This document shows positions 1 to 7,957 of a stretch of DNA of 18,470 nucleotides, in pieces; within the stretch, counting starts at the first letter, position 1; each line of letters begins with the position of its first letter. The stretch is taken from positions 1-18,470 of the forward strand of contig CAJTML010000030.1 of assembly GCA_910577495.1 (NCBI GenBank). The letters run 5' to 3'. Made by a program: the position numbers and the translations under genes. Below the pieces are notes generated by a model. It saw only the letters and a program-made list of their open reading frames with translations, was not told where the DNA came from and made no database searches. The DNA is from an uncultured Eggerthellaceae bacterium. Lineage in GTDB: Bacteria > Actinomycetota > Coriobacteriia > Coriobacteriales > Eggerthellaceae.

Positions 1-406
1 CGTCCTGCAACCAGGTCGGGCCATTGAGGTTGATGGGATCTTCGCCCGGCTCACCCTCGAGGGTGTAGGGGATAAAGGTCGTGTTTGAGTTAACGGGATT
101 GATGGTTACGTCGAAATCGGTGGAGTGTCCCCAGAAGCTTTCTGCGGTAACCGAACCAACTTGTGCATATTCGTGGCTCTGGACGCGAACGTTGAGCTTG
201 CCTGATTGCTCAGGCAGTACCTCATGGTCGTGTGCGGCAGATGCGGGATAGTACTCCTCAAGCGGCTCTCCGTCGTCACCAAGTTTTGCTGATTGATAGA
301 GCAGGCCGCCTGAATTGGAAAGGCGCGCATCGGGATTTGAGCTAAACGGCGCGGGCAGACCTTTGGTGTCAACGTACTCTTCCAACGATGTGATGAGCGA
401 CAAAAT
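1..406 (-). pseudogene. Downstream part of interrupted surface protein gene (continues past window edge)
   Basis: Reading minus-strand from 406, the frame of the upstream gene continues after its TAA stop with no further stop for 135 codons to the window edge. The translation looks like real extracellular protein: it is rich in Asp, Ser, Thr, Asn and Gly, with pieces such as SLEEYVDTKGLPAPF, SAKLGDDGEPLEEYYP and DFDVTINPVN, and alternates like a beta-sandwich domain. No credible start exists here: a TTG at 403 lies 4 nt after the stop with no Shine-Dalgarno. The simplest reading is that this is the C-terminal part of the 407-2323 gene, cut off by a nonsense change (CAA to TAA would do it). 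A cell-wall anchor would be expected further on but is outside the window. A sequencing error or a separately reinitiated ORF is also possible. Confidence 0.6.
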
Positions 407-2323
407 TTAGTTGCCGTCATAGTACTTGGTAAAGAGGTGTTCGTTTTCGGCCATGAAGTCATCGGTGAGCTTGTAGGAAATCCAACGCTTACCAAGGCCA
501 GCACCCGAGCTGTCTTCGGGAGTTGCAATCAAGTCTTCAATCTCTTGAGTGGTACCGTCGTCGTTGTACTTCTTAACGCGAACGGTGATCTCTTTGCCAA
601 CCGCAGAGGTGGGTAGCCACAGATACAGCTTGCCATCGTCAAAGTACGACGGAGCGCCATATTCATAGCGAAGGCCGCCAATGAGCAAGTCCCAGCTGGC
701 TACCGGCTCGGTGCCAATGCCGTCAGATTTTGAGAGGTCAATACAGAACATGAAGACGTTTTGACGACCCTCAACACCGGGCATGGCGTTATAGGCTTTG
801 TTGTCAGAGCTTTGGAACTTGTTACCCGTATAGGCTTGACCAGATTGAGCACCCGTAAGACGGATGGAGCCACCAGTAATGATGACGTTGCCGCCAGCAC
901 CGCCGATGTCGTAGTAACCAGAGTTTGACCAGGGAAGCAGCGTGCCACCGGTAACGGTAATGGTTTTACCGCTGTTGGTACCACAGCAAGCTTGTCCAAA
1001 CGCATTGCCATGACCAGCTGAGTAAGAGCGAATGTAACCACCATTAATAGTAATGTCACCCGCTACTGATTTATTGCCAACGGTAGCAGCGGTATTTCTG
1101 ATGGCGTTGGGGTTTTGGGTGCCAGCACCACAGAAGTAGCTTGGATTACAGTAGCCGCCGCCAATACCTGAGCCATGGAATGATGCTTTGGCCAAGATAT
1201 TGCCACCATTGAAGATGGTGATCGTGCCATTGGCCATGTTACCTGCACCAATACCAGCGCCACCAGCGGCTGTGCCGTCGTCGGCGGTACGCGTCAGGTT
1301 GGCTTCGCTTTGGTTGGCGCCCACGGCAACAATGTTGCCGCCATTAAAGACGAGCGTACCACTGTCTTCAGCAGCTGAACCGCCAATGCCTGCTGCTTGA
1401 GGACGTGCGTAGGCTTTCAGCGTACCCGGGTTTGCGCTGTCAAGCACGTCAAGCGGGGAGGTGACGGTAACTTTGGTGCCGTCATAGGTGGCACCGTCAT
1501 AACCCACTTTGCCCATTTTCGGGGTGATGATGTCGTCAAGATTGAACTTGCTACCACCAGCTACAACGTTGGTCATTTCGTCATCAATAACTAGCGTTGA
1601 GGTTTTGCCGCAGCGAAGACCAGGGCCATACCCAGAACCAGGCTGCAAGATGTTGGTTGTGCCATCTTTGATGGTGAGATAGCAATACGTGCCTTCGCCA
1701 GAACCAGTCTGGTTGGTGAGCACTTCAAAGGTTGACGCGCCGGTCAGGGTAACGCCGGCAAGCGTGACATCTGCTTTAACGCCTTGTCTGATATGGATGG
1801 CATAGGTTGAGGTTCCCGTAAACGTCAGGGGCGTAGCGGTTAGAACCTCAATGGCGGATCCGGTATCTTTAAAGTCGGTATTTAAGGTACCGCCTGATAC
1901 CGTGAGGCCATTTTTCGTGTAGTCAGCTGCGCGCGTGTCAGCTTGCGCGGAAACGCCACCGCCAGCTACAGCGGACACATCATCCGCTTTGTCTGATACC
2001 TCAAGCGTATCTTCGACGCTTTCGATGTCTTGCGGTGCTTCTTCTGAAGCAATTGCTTGCTCGCCAACGGTTGGACGAGTTGCGCCATCAATAGCTTCAA
2101 AGAGCGATTCAATCTTGTCAGCGTGTGGTACGTTTTCAAATACCACTTCAGGGGCAACCTCATCTTCGGATGTGGCCACCTCAGGTGCTGGCGAAGAAAG
2201 ATCTGCTGCAGTCGCTTCTTCGCCGAAAGCCTGAATACCGCTAGTTGGCAACATGAGTCCACACGCCAAAATAACGGCTAAGCCTGAGCGAAAGAGCGTT
2301 GAAGCAGTAGAGGACTTCTTCAT
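407..2323 (-). CDS. Secreted surface protein with Gly-rich beta-helix-like repeats; 638 aa, probably truncated by in-frame stop
   Basis: The ATG at 2323 is chosen because AAAGGAG lies just upstream and a Sec signal peptide follows: MKKSST, then a hydrophobic stretch to about residue 29, with likely cleavage near IQA (31-32). Residues about 35-130 are a low-complexity acidic and Ala/Pro/Ser-rich stalk. From about residue 140 on, short strands with Asn-Gly-Gly turns recur (FNGGNI, INGGYI, VTGGTL, ITGGSI), interleaved with GAGIGAG and GSGIGGG. This pattern is typical of right-handed beta-helix or carbohydrate-binding surface proteins of gut and oral Gram-positives. Several Cys are present (YCYL, LRCG, YCNP, ACCG). 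It ends in KYYDGN and TAA, with no sorting signal, and the frame stays open beyond. The likely role is an exported adhesin or glycan-binding protein; the ligand cannot be read from sequence. If the stop is real, the product would lack any anchor and be released. Confidence 0.8.
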   Translation of the reverse strand: MKKSSTASTLFRSGLAVILACGLMLPTSGIQAFGEEATAADLSSPAPEVATSEDEVAPEVVFENVPHADKIESLFEAIDGATRPTVGEQAIASEEAPQDIESVEDTLEVSDKADDVSAVAGGGVSAQADTRAADYTKNGLTVSGGTLNTDFKDTGSAIEVLTATPLTFTGTSTYAIHIRQGVKADVTLAGVTLTGASTFEVLTNQTGSGEGTYCYLTIKDGTTNILQPGSGYGPGLRCGKTSTLVIDDEMTNVVAGGSKFNLDDIITPKMGKVGYDGATYDGTKVTVTSPLDVLDSANPGTLKAYARPQAAGIGGSAAEDSGTLVFNGGNIVAVGANQSEANLTRTADDGTAAGGAGIGAGNMANGTITIFNGGNILAKASFHGSGIGGGYCNPSYFCGAGTQNPNAIRNTAATVGNKSVAGDITINGGYIRSYSAGHGNAFGQACCGTNSGKTITVTGGTLLPWSNSGYYDIGGAGGNVIITGGSIRLTGAQSGQAYTGNKFQSSDNKAYNAMPGVEGRQNVFMFCIDLSKSDGIGTEPVASWDLLIGGLRYEYGAPSYFDDGKLYLWLPTSAVGKEITVRVKKYNDDGTTQEIEDLIATPEDSSGAGLGKRWISYKLTDDFMAENEHLFTKYYDGN

Positions 2324-2399
2324 ATCTTGCTCCTTTTCCTCATCTCTACACCGTGCCGGCAGCAACTTCCCTGAAAAATTGAAGCCAACACGTATGCAG

Positions 2400-2431
2400 A
2401 ACGTTACTAAAACGTTAATCAAACAAGTATA
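2400..2431 (-). promoter_or_regulatory. Putative promoter (-10) and 11-bp-phased direct-repeat operator of the surface protein gene
   Basis: On the minus strand, TATACT (2431-2426) is a good -10, but no good -35 is visible 17 bp upstream. Directly downstream lie two exact copies of TAACGTT (2417-2411 and 2406-2400) separated by TTAG, an 11-bp period. Two 7-bp direct repeats with a 4-bp gap is the geometry of OmpR/PhoB-type response-regulator boxes. If the -10 is right, the repeat covers about +3 to +20, which suits a repressor. If transcription starts further downstream, it could be an activator site. Confidence 0.4.
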
Positions 2432-2641
2432 CCGCGGATTTGAAATAAGTATGGTCACAATTGTGCATTTTTGCCCGTTTTCTTGGGGAAATGCATCATC
2501 TATAAGCATTCAGATCAGCATAGCCTGATGGTGGTTTGTTTGCTGGACTTACCATGCCTGTTTTGCACTGAAACTTCGCGTATTCGCATTCCGTTTATCT
2601 GTTGAATGAGCGAATAATTCCCCACACACGCAATCTTTGTG

Positions 2642-2647
2642 TATGAT
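2642..2647 (+). promoter_or_regulatory. Candidate -10 of the glycolytic operon
   Basis: TATGAT sits 46 bp before the gap start, giving a leader of about 40 nt. No convincing -35 is found at 16-18 bp. The rest of the divergent intergenic region (2324-2693) contains the surface-gene control region and nothing else that I recognise. Confidence 0.35.
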
Positions 2648-2693
2648 TTCAAGCAGTTATTTTTCGCGTATCTTTATGAAAGGGGATACCACA

Positions 2694-3695
2694 ATGACAA
2701 CAAAAGTTGGTATCAATGGCTTTGGCCGCATTGGACGTCTTGCGTATCGCGCAATGGTGAACGATCCCGATATTGAGGTTGTTGCCGTCAACGACTTGGG
2801 CGACATCCCTACCATGGCACATCTGTTGAAGTATGACTCTGTGCACGGCCGCGCTTTTGACACCGTTGAGGTTGTGGAAGACGGCTTTATTGCAGACGGT
2901 CATCACGTAAAGGTGCTCTCAGAGCGTGAGCCTGCTAACCTGCCGTGGGGTGAGCTGGGTGTTGACGTCGTTGTTGAGTCAACGGGCTTTTTCACCGACG
3001 CAAATAAGGCAAAGGCACATCTGGACGCTGGCGCTAAGAAGGTCATCATTTCTGCACCTGCTAAGAACGAAGACATCACCATTGTTATGGGTGTAAACGA
3101 CGATCAGTACGATAAAGAGAAGCACAACATCATTTCTAATGCTTCTTGCACCACCAACTGCTTGGCTCCCGTTGCTAAGGTTCTCTTGGACAACTTCGGC
3201 ATCAAGCGTGGTTACATGAACACCATTCATGCTTACACCAACGACCAAAAGATCCTGGATCTTCCGCACAAGGATCTTCGCCGTGCTCGTGCTGCTGCTA
3301 TGTCTATGATCCCGACCACCACGGGTGCTGCTCGTGCCGTATCTTTGGTGCTTCCGGAGCTCAAGGGTAAGCTTGATGGCTTTGCAACTCGCGTTCCTAC
3401 CCCGGACGGATCTATGGTTGACCTGACGGTTGAGCTGGAAAAAGAAGCAACCATTGAAGAGATCAATGCCGCTATGAAGGCTGCTGCTGAAGGTCCGCTT
3501 GCTGGCGTGCTTGAGTACACCGAAGACCCGATCGTTTCTATCGACATCGTTGATGACCCGGCTTCTTCAATCTTTGACTCTAAGCTGACCATGGTATTGG
3601 GCGGCGAAGGCAACTTCGTGAAATGCGTATCTTGGTATGACAACGAGTGGGGTTACTCAAACCGCGTAAAGGATCTCGTAAAGATTCTGCTCTAA
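2694..3695 (+). CDS. gap: Glyceraldehyde-3-phosphate dehydrogenase, type I (333 aa)
   Basis: Catalyses the NAD-dependent oxidation and phosphorylation of glyceraldehyde-3-phosphate to 1,3-bisphosphoglycerate in the cytosol. The Rossmann loop GINGFGRIGR is at residues 6-15. The active-site segment ASCTTNCLAP carries the nucleophile Cys152, with the partner His179 in NTIHAYT. The C-terminal WYDNEWGYSNR is intact. Asn33-Asp34 at the end of the second strand suits NAD rather than NADP. The ATG at 2694 is chosen because AAGGGG (2680-2685) lies 8 nt upstream; an in-frame extension upstream lacks such a site. Length is normal for the family. It is the first gene of a run in pathway order, followed by pgk, tpiA and gpmI. 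Confidence 0.98.
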   Translation: MTTKVGINGFGRIGRLAYRAMVNDPDIEVVAVNDLGDIPTMAHLLKYDSVHGRAFDTVEVVEDGFIADGHHVKVLSEREPANLPWGELGVDVVVESTGFFTDANKAKAHLDAGAKKVIISAPAKNEDITIVMGVNDDQYDKEKHNIISNASCTTNCLAPVAKVLLDNFGIKRGYMNTIHAYTNDQKILDLPHKDLRRARAAAMSMIPTTTGAARAVSLVLPELKGKLDGFATRVPTPDGSMVDLTVELEKEATIEEINAAMKAAAEGPLAGVLEYTEDPIVSIDIVDDPASSIFDSKLTMVLGGEGNFVKCVSWYDNEWGYSNRVKDLVKILL

Positions 3696-3741
3696 TGCAA
3701 CCCCGAACATGCATCTTGAGAAATCATAGATGAAGCTTGAG

Positions 3742-3772
3742 ACGGACGGCCGGCCTTTCGCTGGTCGTCCGT
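3742..3772 (+). other. Intercistronic GC-rich hairpin between gap and pgk
   Basis: ACGGACG (3742-3748) pairs perfectly with CGTCCGT (3766-3772), extended inward by G-U, C-G and C-G pairs around a loop of about 9 nt. No T-run follows, so it is not a standard terminator. It could be a 3' stabiliser or processing site that gives more gap than pgk message, or an attenuator. It is the only sizeable structured spacer (about 130 bp) in an otherwise tight gap-pgk-tpiA-gpmI run. Confidence 0.5.
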
Positions 3773-3824
3773 TGCATACAGACACACTATTGATCTTTAA
3801 ATCTGAGCAGAAGGGGATCTGGCT

Positions 3825-5012
3825 ATGGCAGAGATGAGAACCATTGAGGATTTGGACGCGCAAGGAAAGCGCGTCTTGGTGCGCGTTGACTATAACGTGC
3901 CGATTAAAGATGGCGAAGTAACTGATGATACGCGTATTCGCGCGTCGCTTCCGACCCTTGAGCGTTTGCTTGAGCAAGGCGCTTCTCTTGTGTTGATGTC
4001 GCACCGCGGTCGCCCGAGCGGAGAGGGTTTTGAGGAAGCATTCACGCTTCGCCCTGCTGCACTGCGCCTGGCCGAGCTTTTGGGCAAGCCGGTTTCGTTT
4101 GCAACTGACACGATTGGCGAAGACGCGCACGCAAAAGTTGCAGCGCTCGGTGCAGGTGACATTGTTGTGCTTGAGAACCTTCGCTTTGATAAACGCGAAA
4201 AGAAAAACGATGCCGAGTTTGCCGCTGAGCTGGCAAAACTGGGTGATGTGTATGTCAATGACGCATTTGGTACCGCGCACCGCGCCCATGCTTCAACGGC
4301 AGGGGTAGCTGAGCTTTTGCCGGCATATGCGGGCAAGCTCATGGAGCGTGAGGTGGCAACGCTTTCTGGCATGCTTGAGAATCCGCGTCGTCCCTTCGCC
4401 GCAATTTTGGGTGGTTCAAAAGTCTCTGACAAGATCAAGGTAATTGACGCGCTCATGGACACCTGTGACACCCTCATTATCGGTGGTGGCATGTGCTTTA
4501 CGTTCTTGCTTGCACAAGGCAAAAGCGTTGGCACCTCTCTCAAAGAGGAAGATTGGGTAGAGCGTGCCGCTGAGATGCTCAAAAAAGCTGACGAAAAAGG
4601 CGTGCAGTTGCTGCTGCCCGTGGATGTGGTTGTGGCTGATGCATTCGCCAACGATGCCAATACGCAAACGGTTTCAGTTGACGAAATCCCTGATGATATG
4701 ATGGGTCTTGATATTGGTCCGGAGACCGCCAAGCTCTACGCTGATGCTATTGCCAACGCTCAGACCATCTTCTGGAACGGTCCTATGGGTGTGTTTGAGA
4801 TGCCGGCATTTGAGGCGGGTACTAAGGCAGTTGCCCTGGCGGTTGCCGCTAACGCAGATGCTGACAGCATCATCGGTGGTGGCGACAGCGTGGCTGCGGT
4901 TAACCAATTTGACCTGGCTGATCAGATGACCTTTATCTCAACCGGTGGCGGAGCGTCCATGGAGCTTGTCCAGGGCGAGAAGCTTCCCGGCGTGGAAGTA
5001 TTGATGGCATAA
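3825..5012 (+). CDS. pgk: Phosphoglycerate kinase (395 aa)
   Basis: Transfers the acyl phosphate of 1,3-bisphosphoglycerate to ADP, giving 3-phosphoglycerate and ATP. Visible signatures in order are RVDYNVPIKDG (N-terminal substrate site), SHRGRPSG, ENLRFDKREKKND, NDAFGTAHRAHAS, GGSKVSDKI, IIGGGMCFTFL, NGPMGVFE, GGGDSV and STGGGASMEL (C-terminal nucleotide domain). Length and motif order are those of a complete bacterial PGK. AAGGGG (3811-3816) sits 8 nt before the ATG. tpiA follows after 19 nt, consistent with cotranscription. Confidence 0.98.
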   Translation: MAEMRTIEDLDAQGKRVLVRVDYNVPIKDGEVTDDTRIRASLPTLERLLEQGASLVLMSHRGRPSGEGFEEAFTLRPAALRLAELLGKPVSFATDTIGEDAHAKVAALGAGDIVVLENLRFDKREKKNDAEFAAELAKLGDVYVNDAFGTAHRAHASTAGVAELLPAYAGKLMEREVATLSGMLENPRRPFAAILGGSKVSDKIKVIDALMDTCDTLIIGGGMCFTFLLAQGKSVGTSLKEEDWVERAAEMLKKADEKGVQLLLPVDVVVADAFANDANTQTVSVDEIPDDMMGLDIGPETAKLYADAIANAQTIFWNGPMGVFEMPAFEAGTKAVALAVAANADADSIIGGGDSVAAVNQFDLADQMTFISTGGGASMELVQGEKLPGVEVLMA

Positions 5013-5031
5013 AACGCGAAAGGATGAAGCC

Positions 5032-5802
5032 ATGGCACGCAAACCGTTAATGGCAGGCAACTGGAAGATGAACAACACCATCAGCGAGGCTGTGGTGTTA
5101 ACGCAAGAGATTTCGAACAACTTTGAGCGCGAATGGGACGAGGATGTAGATGTCATCATCTGCCCGCCCTATGTTGACTTAAAGCCGGTATGGACGGTGC
5201 TTGATTTCGACAAAACGGGTATCAATGTTGCTGCTCAAAATGTGTATTGGGAGCCCAAAGGCGCTTACACGGGTGAAATCTCAGTGCCGATGCTCAAAGA
5301 GATTGGTTGTGTAGCCTCAATCGTTGGTCACTCAGAGCGTCGCGAGCTCTTTGGTGAGACCAACGAAGATGTCAATCGCAAGGTGAAAGCGCTGACCGAT
5401 GCTGATATGTTCGCCATTGTGTGCGTGGGTGAGTCACTTGCAATTCGTGACGAAGGCACCACGCTTGATTACGTGTGTGCGCAGGTGCGCGCGGCTTTCG
5501 CCGGAATTGATGTATTCAAGGCGAAGGATTGCGTAGTTGCCTATGAGCCCATTTGGGCAATTGGCACGGGTCGCACGGCAACGCCTGAGCAGGCCGAAGA
5601 GGTGTGCGCGGCAATTCGCGCAACCATTGCTGATCTGTATGACGAGGACACTGCTGAGGGTATGCGTGTTTTGTACGGCGGTTCGATGAACCCTGGCAAC
5701 GTACATGCGCTCTTGGAGATGCCCAACATTGACGGCGGTCTGATTGGTGGAGCCAGCCTTGAGGCAAGCTCATTTATCACGTTGATTGAGGCGTGCATCT
5801 AA
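5032..5802 (+). CDS. tpiA: Triosephosphate isomerase (256 aa)
   Basis: Interconverts dihydroxyacetone phosphate and glyceraldehyde-3-phosphate. The catalytic set is present: Asn10 and Lys12 in GNWKMNN, His100 in GHSERRELFGE, and Glu172 in YEPIWAIGTGRTA at the start of flexible loop 6. The phosphate-binding YGGSMNPGN and GGLIGGASL segments follow. Start ATG 5032 has an AAAGGA site about 8 nt upstream. The stop codon overlaps the next start (TAATG at 5800-5804), suggesting translational coupling to gpmI. Confidence 0.98.
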   Translation: MARKPLMAGNWKMNNTISEAVVLTQEISNNFEREWDEDVDVIICPPYVDLKPVWTVLDFDKTGINVAAQNVYWEPKGAYTGEISVPMLKEIGCVASIVGHSERRELFGETNEDVNRKVKALTDADMFAIVCVGESLAIRDEGTTLDYVCAQVRAAFAGIDVFKAKDCVVAYEPIWAIGTGRTATPEQAEEVCAAIRATIADLYDEDTAEGMRVLYGGSMNPGNVHALLEMPNIDGGLIGGASLEASSFITLIEACI

Positions 5803-7361
5803 TGGGTAATCAGGTGGATAAAACCCAGCTTACGCTGCCGGCGTGTCTCATTATTATGGATGGATTTGGGCTTGCAGAGCCCGGTCCGGGTAATGCGATT
5901 TCGCTGGCAGCAACGCCCAACTTGGACGCCCTATTTGAGCGTGCTCCGTGGACGAAACTGCAGGCTTCAGGTGAGGCGGTAGGGCTTCCGGAGGGACAGA
6001 TGGGCAACTCCGAAGTGGGGCACTTAAATATTGGTGCGGGGCGTGTGGTGTATCAAGAGCTGACGCGCATCAATAACGCCTGCAAATCGGGCGAATTGGC
6101 GCGCAATGAGGTTATTCGCCAGGCGTTTGACCAGGCAAAGGGCGAAGGTCGCGTGCTGCATCTTATGGGGCTTCTCTCCGATGGTGGCGTACATTCATCA
6201 AATGAACACCTCTATGCACTCATGCAAGCGGCTAAGGATGCCGGGGTTGCGCACGTTTTTGTGCACTGCTTTATGGATGGTCGCGACGTGCCCCCGAAAA
6301 GCGGTGCGGACTTTGTGGCTGAGCTGCAAGAAAAGTGCGATGCGCTTTCCGACGATGCTTTTGACGCGCGCATTGCCAGCATTTCGGGTCGATACTACGC
6401 CATGGACAGGGATAACCGCTGGGAGCGTGTGCAGAAGGCCTGGGATGCGCTGGTTCACGCAGACCCGCAGACTGAAGCATGTGGTGTTGAGGTCATGGAG
6501 GTCTCGTATGCGCACGACGCGACCGATGAGTTTGTGGTACCGGTGGCGCTTCAGGCGCGCGGTGTGCAAACCGATGACGCGGTGATCTTCTTCAACTTCA
6601 GGCCTGATCGTGCGCGTGAGCTGACACGTGCGTTTGTGGATGCGGACTTCACGGGCTTTGATCGGGGCGAGACGCCGCAGGTCTTTTTCGTGTGCCTCAC
6701 TGAGTATGATCCCGAGATCGTAGCTCCGGTGGCATTTGCGAAGGAGTTCCCCGAGGAAGTGTTGGCTGACGTGCTTTCAGAGGCTGGTCTTCGCCAATAT
6801 CATATTGCTGAGACTGAGAAGTATGCGCATGTCACCTTCTTTTTGAATGGTGGTCGCGAAGAGCCGAAGGCGGGAGAGGAGCGTACCTTGATTGCGTCTC
6901 CGAAAGTTGCCACCTACGACTTGCAGCCTGAGATGAGCGAGCCTGATGTGGCGGCATCGCTTGTGCGCGCTATCGAACAGGATGAAGCAGACGTTTATAT
7001 TGTCAACTTCGCCAATCCTGATATGGTGGGACACACGGGGGTGATTCCGGCCGCGGTGAAAGCTGTTGAGGCGGTTGACGAGGGTGTTGGGCGCGTGCTT
7101 GACGCTCTTGCGAAAAAGGGCGGTGTTGCCTTTGTTACCGCAGATCATGGTAACGCTGATAAGATGATAGACGCAGATGGCTCGCCGTTTACGGCGCACA
7201 CCACTGCGCTGGTGCCGTTTATCTTTGTGGACTTCGCCAACACGGGCAAACAGATGGAGGATCGCGTCGGCGCGCTGTGCGACATTGCACCAACGCTGTT
7301 GGATGTAGTGGGTCTTGATACGCCACAGGCCATGAGCGGTTCGTCGCTTCTTTGTGAATAA
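5802..7361 (+). CDS. gpmI: Cofactor-independent phosphoglycerate mutase (519 aa)
   Basis: Interconverts 3- and 2-phosphoglycerate through a phosphoserine intermediate, using two metal ions (normally Mn). Seen are IIMDGFGL with metal ligand Asp20, GNSEVGHLNIGAGRV with nucleophile Ser70, HCFMDGRDVPPKSG, ISGRYYAMDRDNRWER, FFNFRPDRARE, and the alkaline-phosphatase-fold metal site VTADHGNADKM. Length is typical. The ATG at 5802, within TAATG, is preferred over an in-frame GTG at 5793 because GAGG (5788-5791) is 10 nt away from the former but only 1 nt from the latter. Having gpmI between tpiA and secG is unlike the common actinobacterial gap-pgk-tpiA-secG order. Confidence 0.97.
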   Translation: MGNQVDKTQLTLPACLIIMDGFGLAEPGPGNAISLAATPNLDALFERAPWTKLQASGEAVGLPEGQMGNSEVGHLNIGAGRVVYQELTRINNACKSGELARNEVIRQAFDQAKGEGRVLHLMGLLSDGGVHSSNEHLYALMQAAKDAGVAHVFVHCFMDGRDVPPKSGADFVAELQEKCDALSDDAFDARIASISGRYYAMDRDNRWERVQKAWDALVHADPQTEACGVEVMEVSYAHDATDEFVVPVALQARGVQTDDAVIFFNFRPDRARELTRAFVDADFTGFDRGETPQVFFVCLTEYDPEIVAPVAFAKEFPEEVLADVLSEAGLRQYHIAETEKYAHVTFFLNGGREEPKAGEERTLIASPKVATYDLQPEMSEPDVAASLVRAIEQDEADVYIVNFANPDMVGHTGVIPAAVKAVEAVDEGVGRVLDALAKKGGVAFVTADHGNADKMIDADGSPFTAHTTALVPFIFVDFANTGKQMEDRVGALCDIAPTLLDVVGLDTPQAMSGSSLLCE

Positions 7362-7364
7362 GTG

Positions 7365-7393
7365 TTGTCTGGCCTGCGAAGGTTCGCTATACT
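7365..7393 (+). promoter_or_regulatory. Sigma-70-type promoter for secG
   Basis: TTGTCT (7365-7370), a 17-bp spacer and TATACT (7388-7393) predict transcription from about 7400, 39 nt before the secG start. It begins 3 bp after the gpmI stop, so secG can be expressed apart from the glycolytic operon. Confidence 0.7.
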
Positions 7394-7438
7394 AGGCAAG
7401 TTGCAAACAATTACCTACTACGGGAGAAAGAGTTAGCT

Positions 7439-7696
7439 TTGAATCCGCTTCTTATTATTGTACTGATTTTATTGGTGCTCTCAGGCATTGGTTTGATCGT
7501 GTTCATTTTGCTGCATTCCGGCAAAGGAACTGGTATTTCTGATGCTATTGCAAGCTCGGTGTACTCAACTCAGACGGGTACGTCAATTGTGGAGAAGAAC
7601 CTTGATCGTATCACCATTGGGTTGGCTATCACGTTTATCGTGTGCCTGTTGGTGCTCATGATTATCTATCCGCAGGGAAGCATTTCAATCGGTTAA
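7439..7696 (+). CDS. secG: SecG, preprotein translocase subunit (85 aa)
   Basis: Small accessory subunit of the SecYEG channel that helps SecA-driven export. It has two hydrophobic segments (about residues 3-25 and 57-77) flanking a polar loop containing HSGKGTGISDAIAS, the SecG counterpart of the usual RGKGGGL-type loop. Start is TTG at 7439, with a GGGAG/AAAGAG purine tract upstream; no ATG fits. Length is typical of Gram-positive SecG. Its position after tpiA/gpmI follows the gap-pgk-tpi-secG arrangement known in actinobacteria. Confidence 0.9.
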   Translation: MNPLLIIVLILLVLSGIGLIVFILLHSGKGTGISDAIASSVYSTQTGTSIVEKNLDRITIGLAITFIVCLLVLMIIYPQGSISIG

Positions 7697-7717
7697 CCAA
7701 TTCTTTGAAAATTGTGC

Positions 7718-7746
7718 TTCACAACGCTTGGAAGATCAGCTAGAAT
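7718..7746 (+). promoter_or_regulatory. Promoter of tRNA-Leu
   Basis: TTCACA (7718-7723), a 17-bp spacer and TAGAAT (7741-7746), 31 bp upstream of the mature tRNA 5' end. Confidence 0.65.
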
Positions 7747-7777
7747 ATCCAACGTTGCTCAAACGGGCACAACAAAT

Positions 7778-7866
7778 GTCGGAGTGGTGGAACGGCAGAC
7801 ACGCTAGCTTGAGGTGCTAGTGCCCACAACTCGGGTGTGCGGGTTCAAATCCCGCCTCCGACACCA
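7778..7866 (+). tRNA. tRNA-Leu (anticodon GAG, CCA encoded)
   Basis: The acceptor GTCGGAG (7778-7784) pairs with CTCCGAC (7856-7862), then A and CCA. The anticodon stem CTAGC/GCTAG encloses the loop TTGAGGT with anticodon GAG. There is a long variable arm, as expected for a class II tRNA, and a GGTTCAAAT T-loop. Confidence 0.96.
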
Positions 7867-7876
7867 GAATTTACAG

Positions 7877-7900
7877 CGTCGCCTTCGGGCGACGTTTTTT
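7877..7900 (+). terminator. Intrinsic terminator after tRNA-Leu
   Basis: A perfect 7-bp stem CGTCGCC/GGCGACG with a UUCG tetraloop is followed by six T. It ends 11 nt after the tRNA. Confidence 0.93.
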
Positions 7901-7957
7901 ATAGGTAGCCATTGGTTTCGGCTTGTTAACAGCGCAAGCGAAGGCGGAGGTGACATC

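Noticed and set aside
407..409. Programmed read-through of the TAA
   Set aside because: TAA followed by A is an efficient stop and no recoding structure is visible just after it; kept only as a minor alternative to nonsense mutation.
106..528. 140-codon minus-strand frame spanning the stop of the surface gene
   Set aside because: It is out of frame with the protein-like reading on both sides of the stop; Ser/Thr/Arg-rich composition is that of a shadow frame.
2259..2270. Possible lipobox (ILACG) in the surface protein signal peptide
   Set aside because: Residue -3 is Ile and -2 Leu, the hydrophobic core continues after the Cys, and a standard signal peptidase I site follows.
7814..7957. N-terminal extension of the cation transporter
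   Set aside because: It would start inside tRNA-Leu and cross an intrinsic terminator; the ATG at 7958 has GGAGG upstream and starts the normal family N-terminus.
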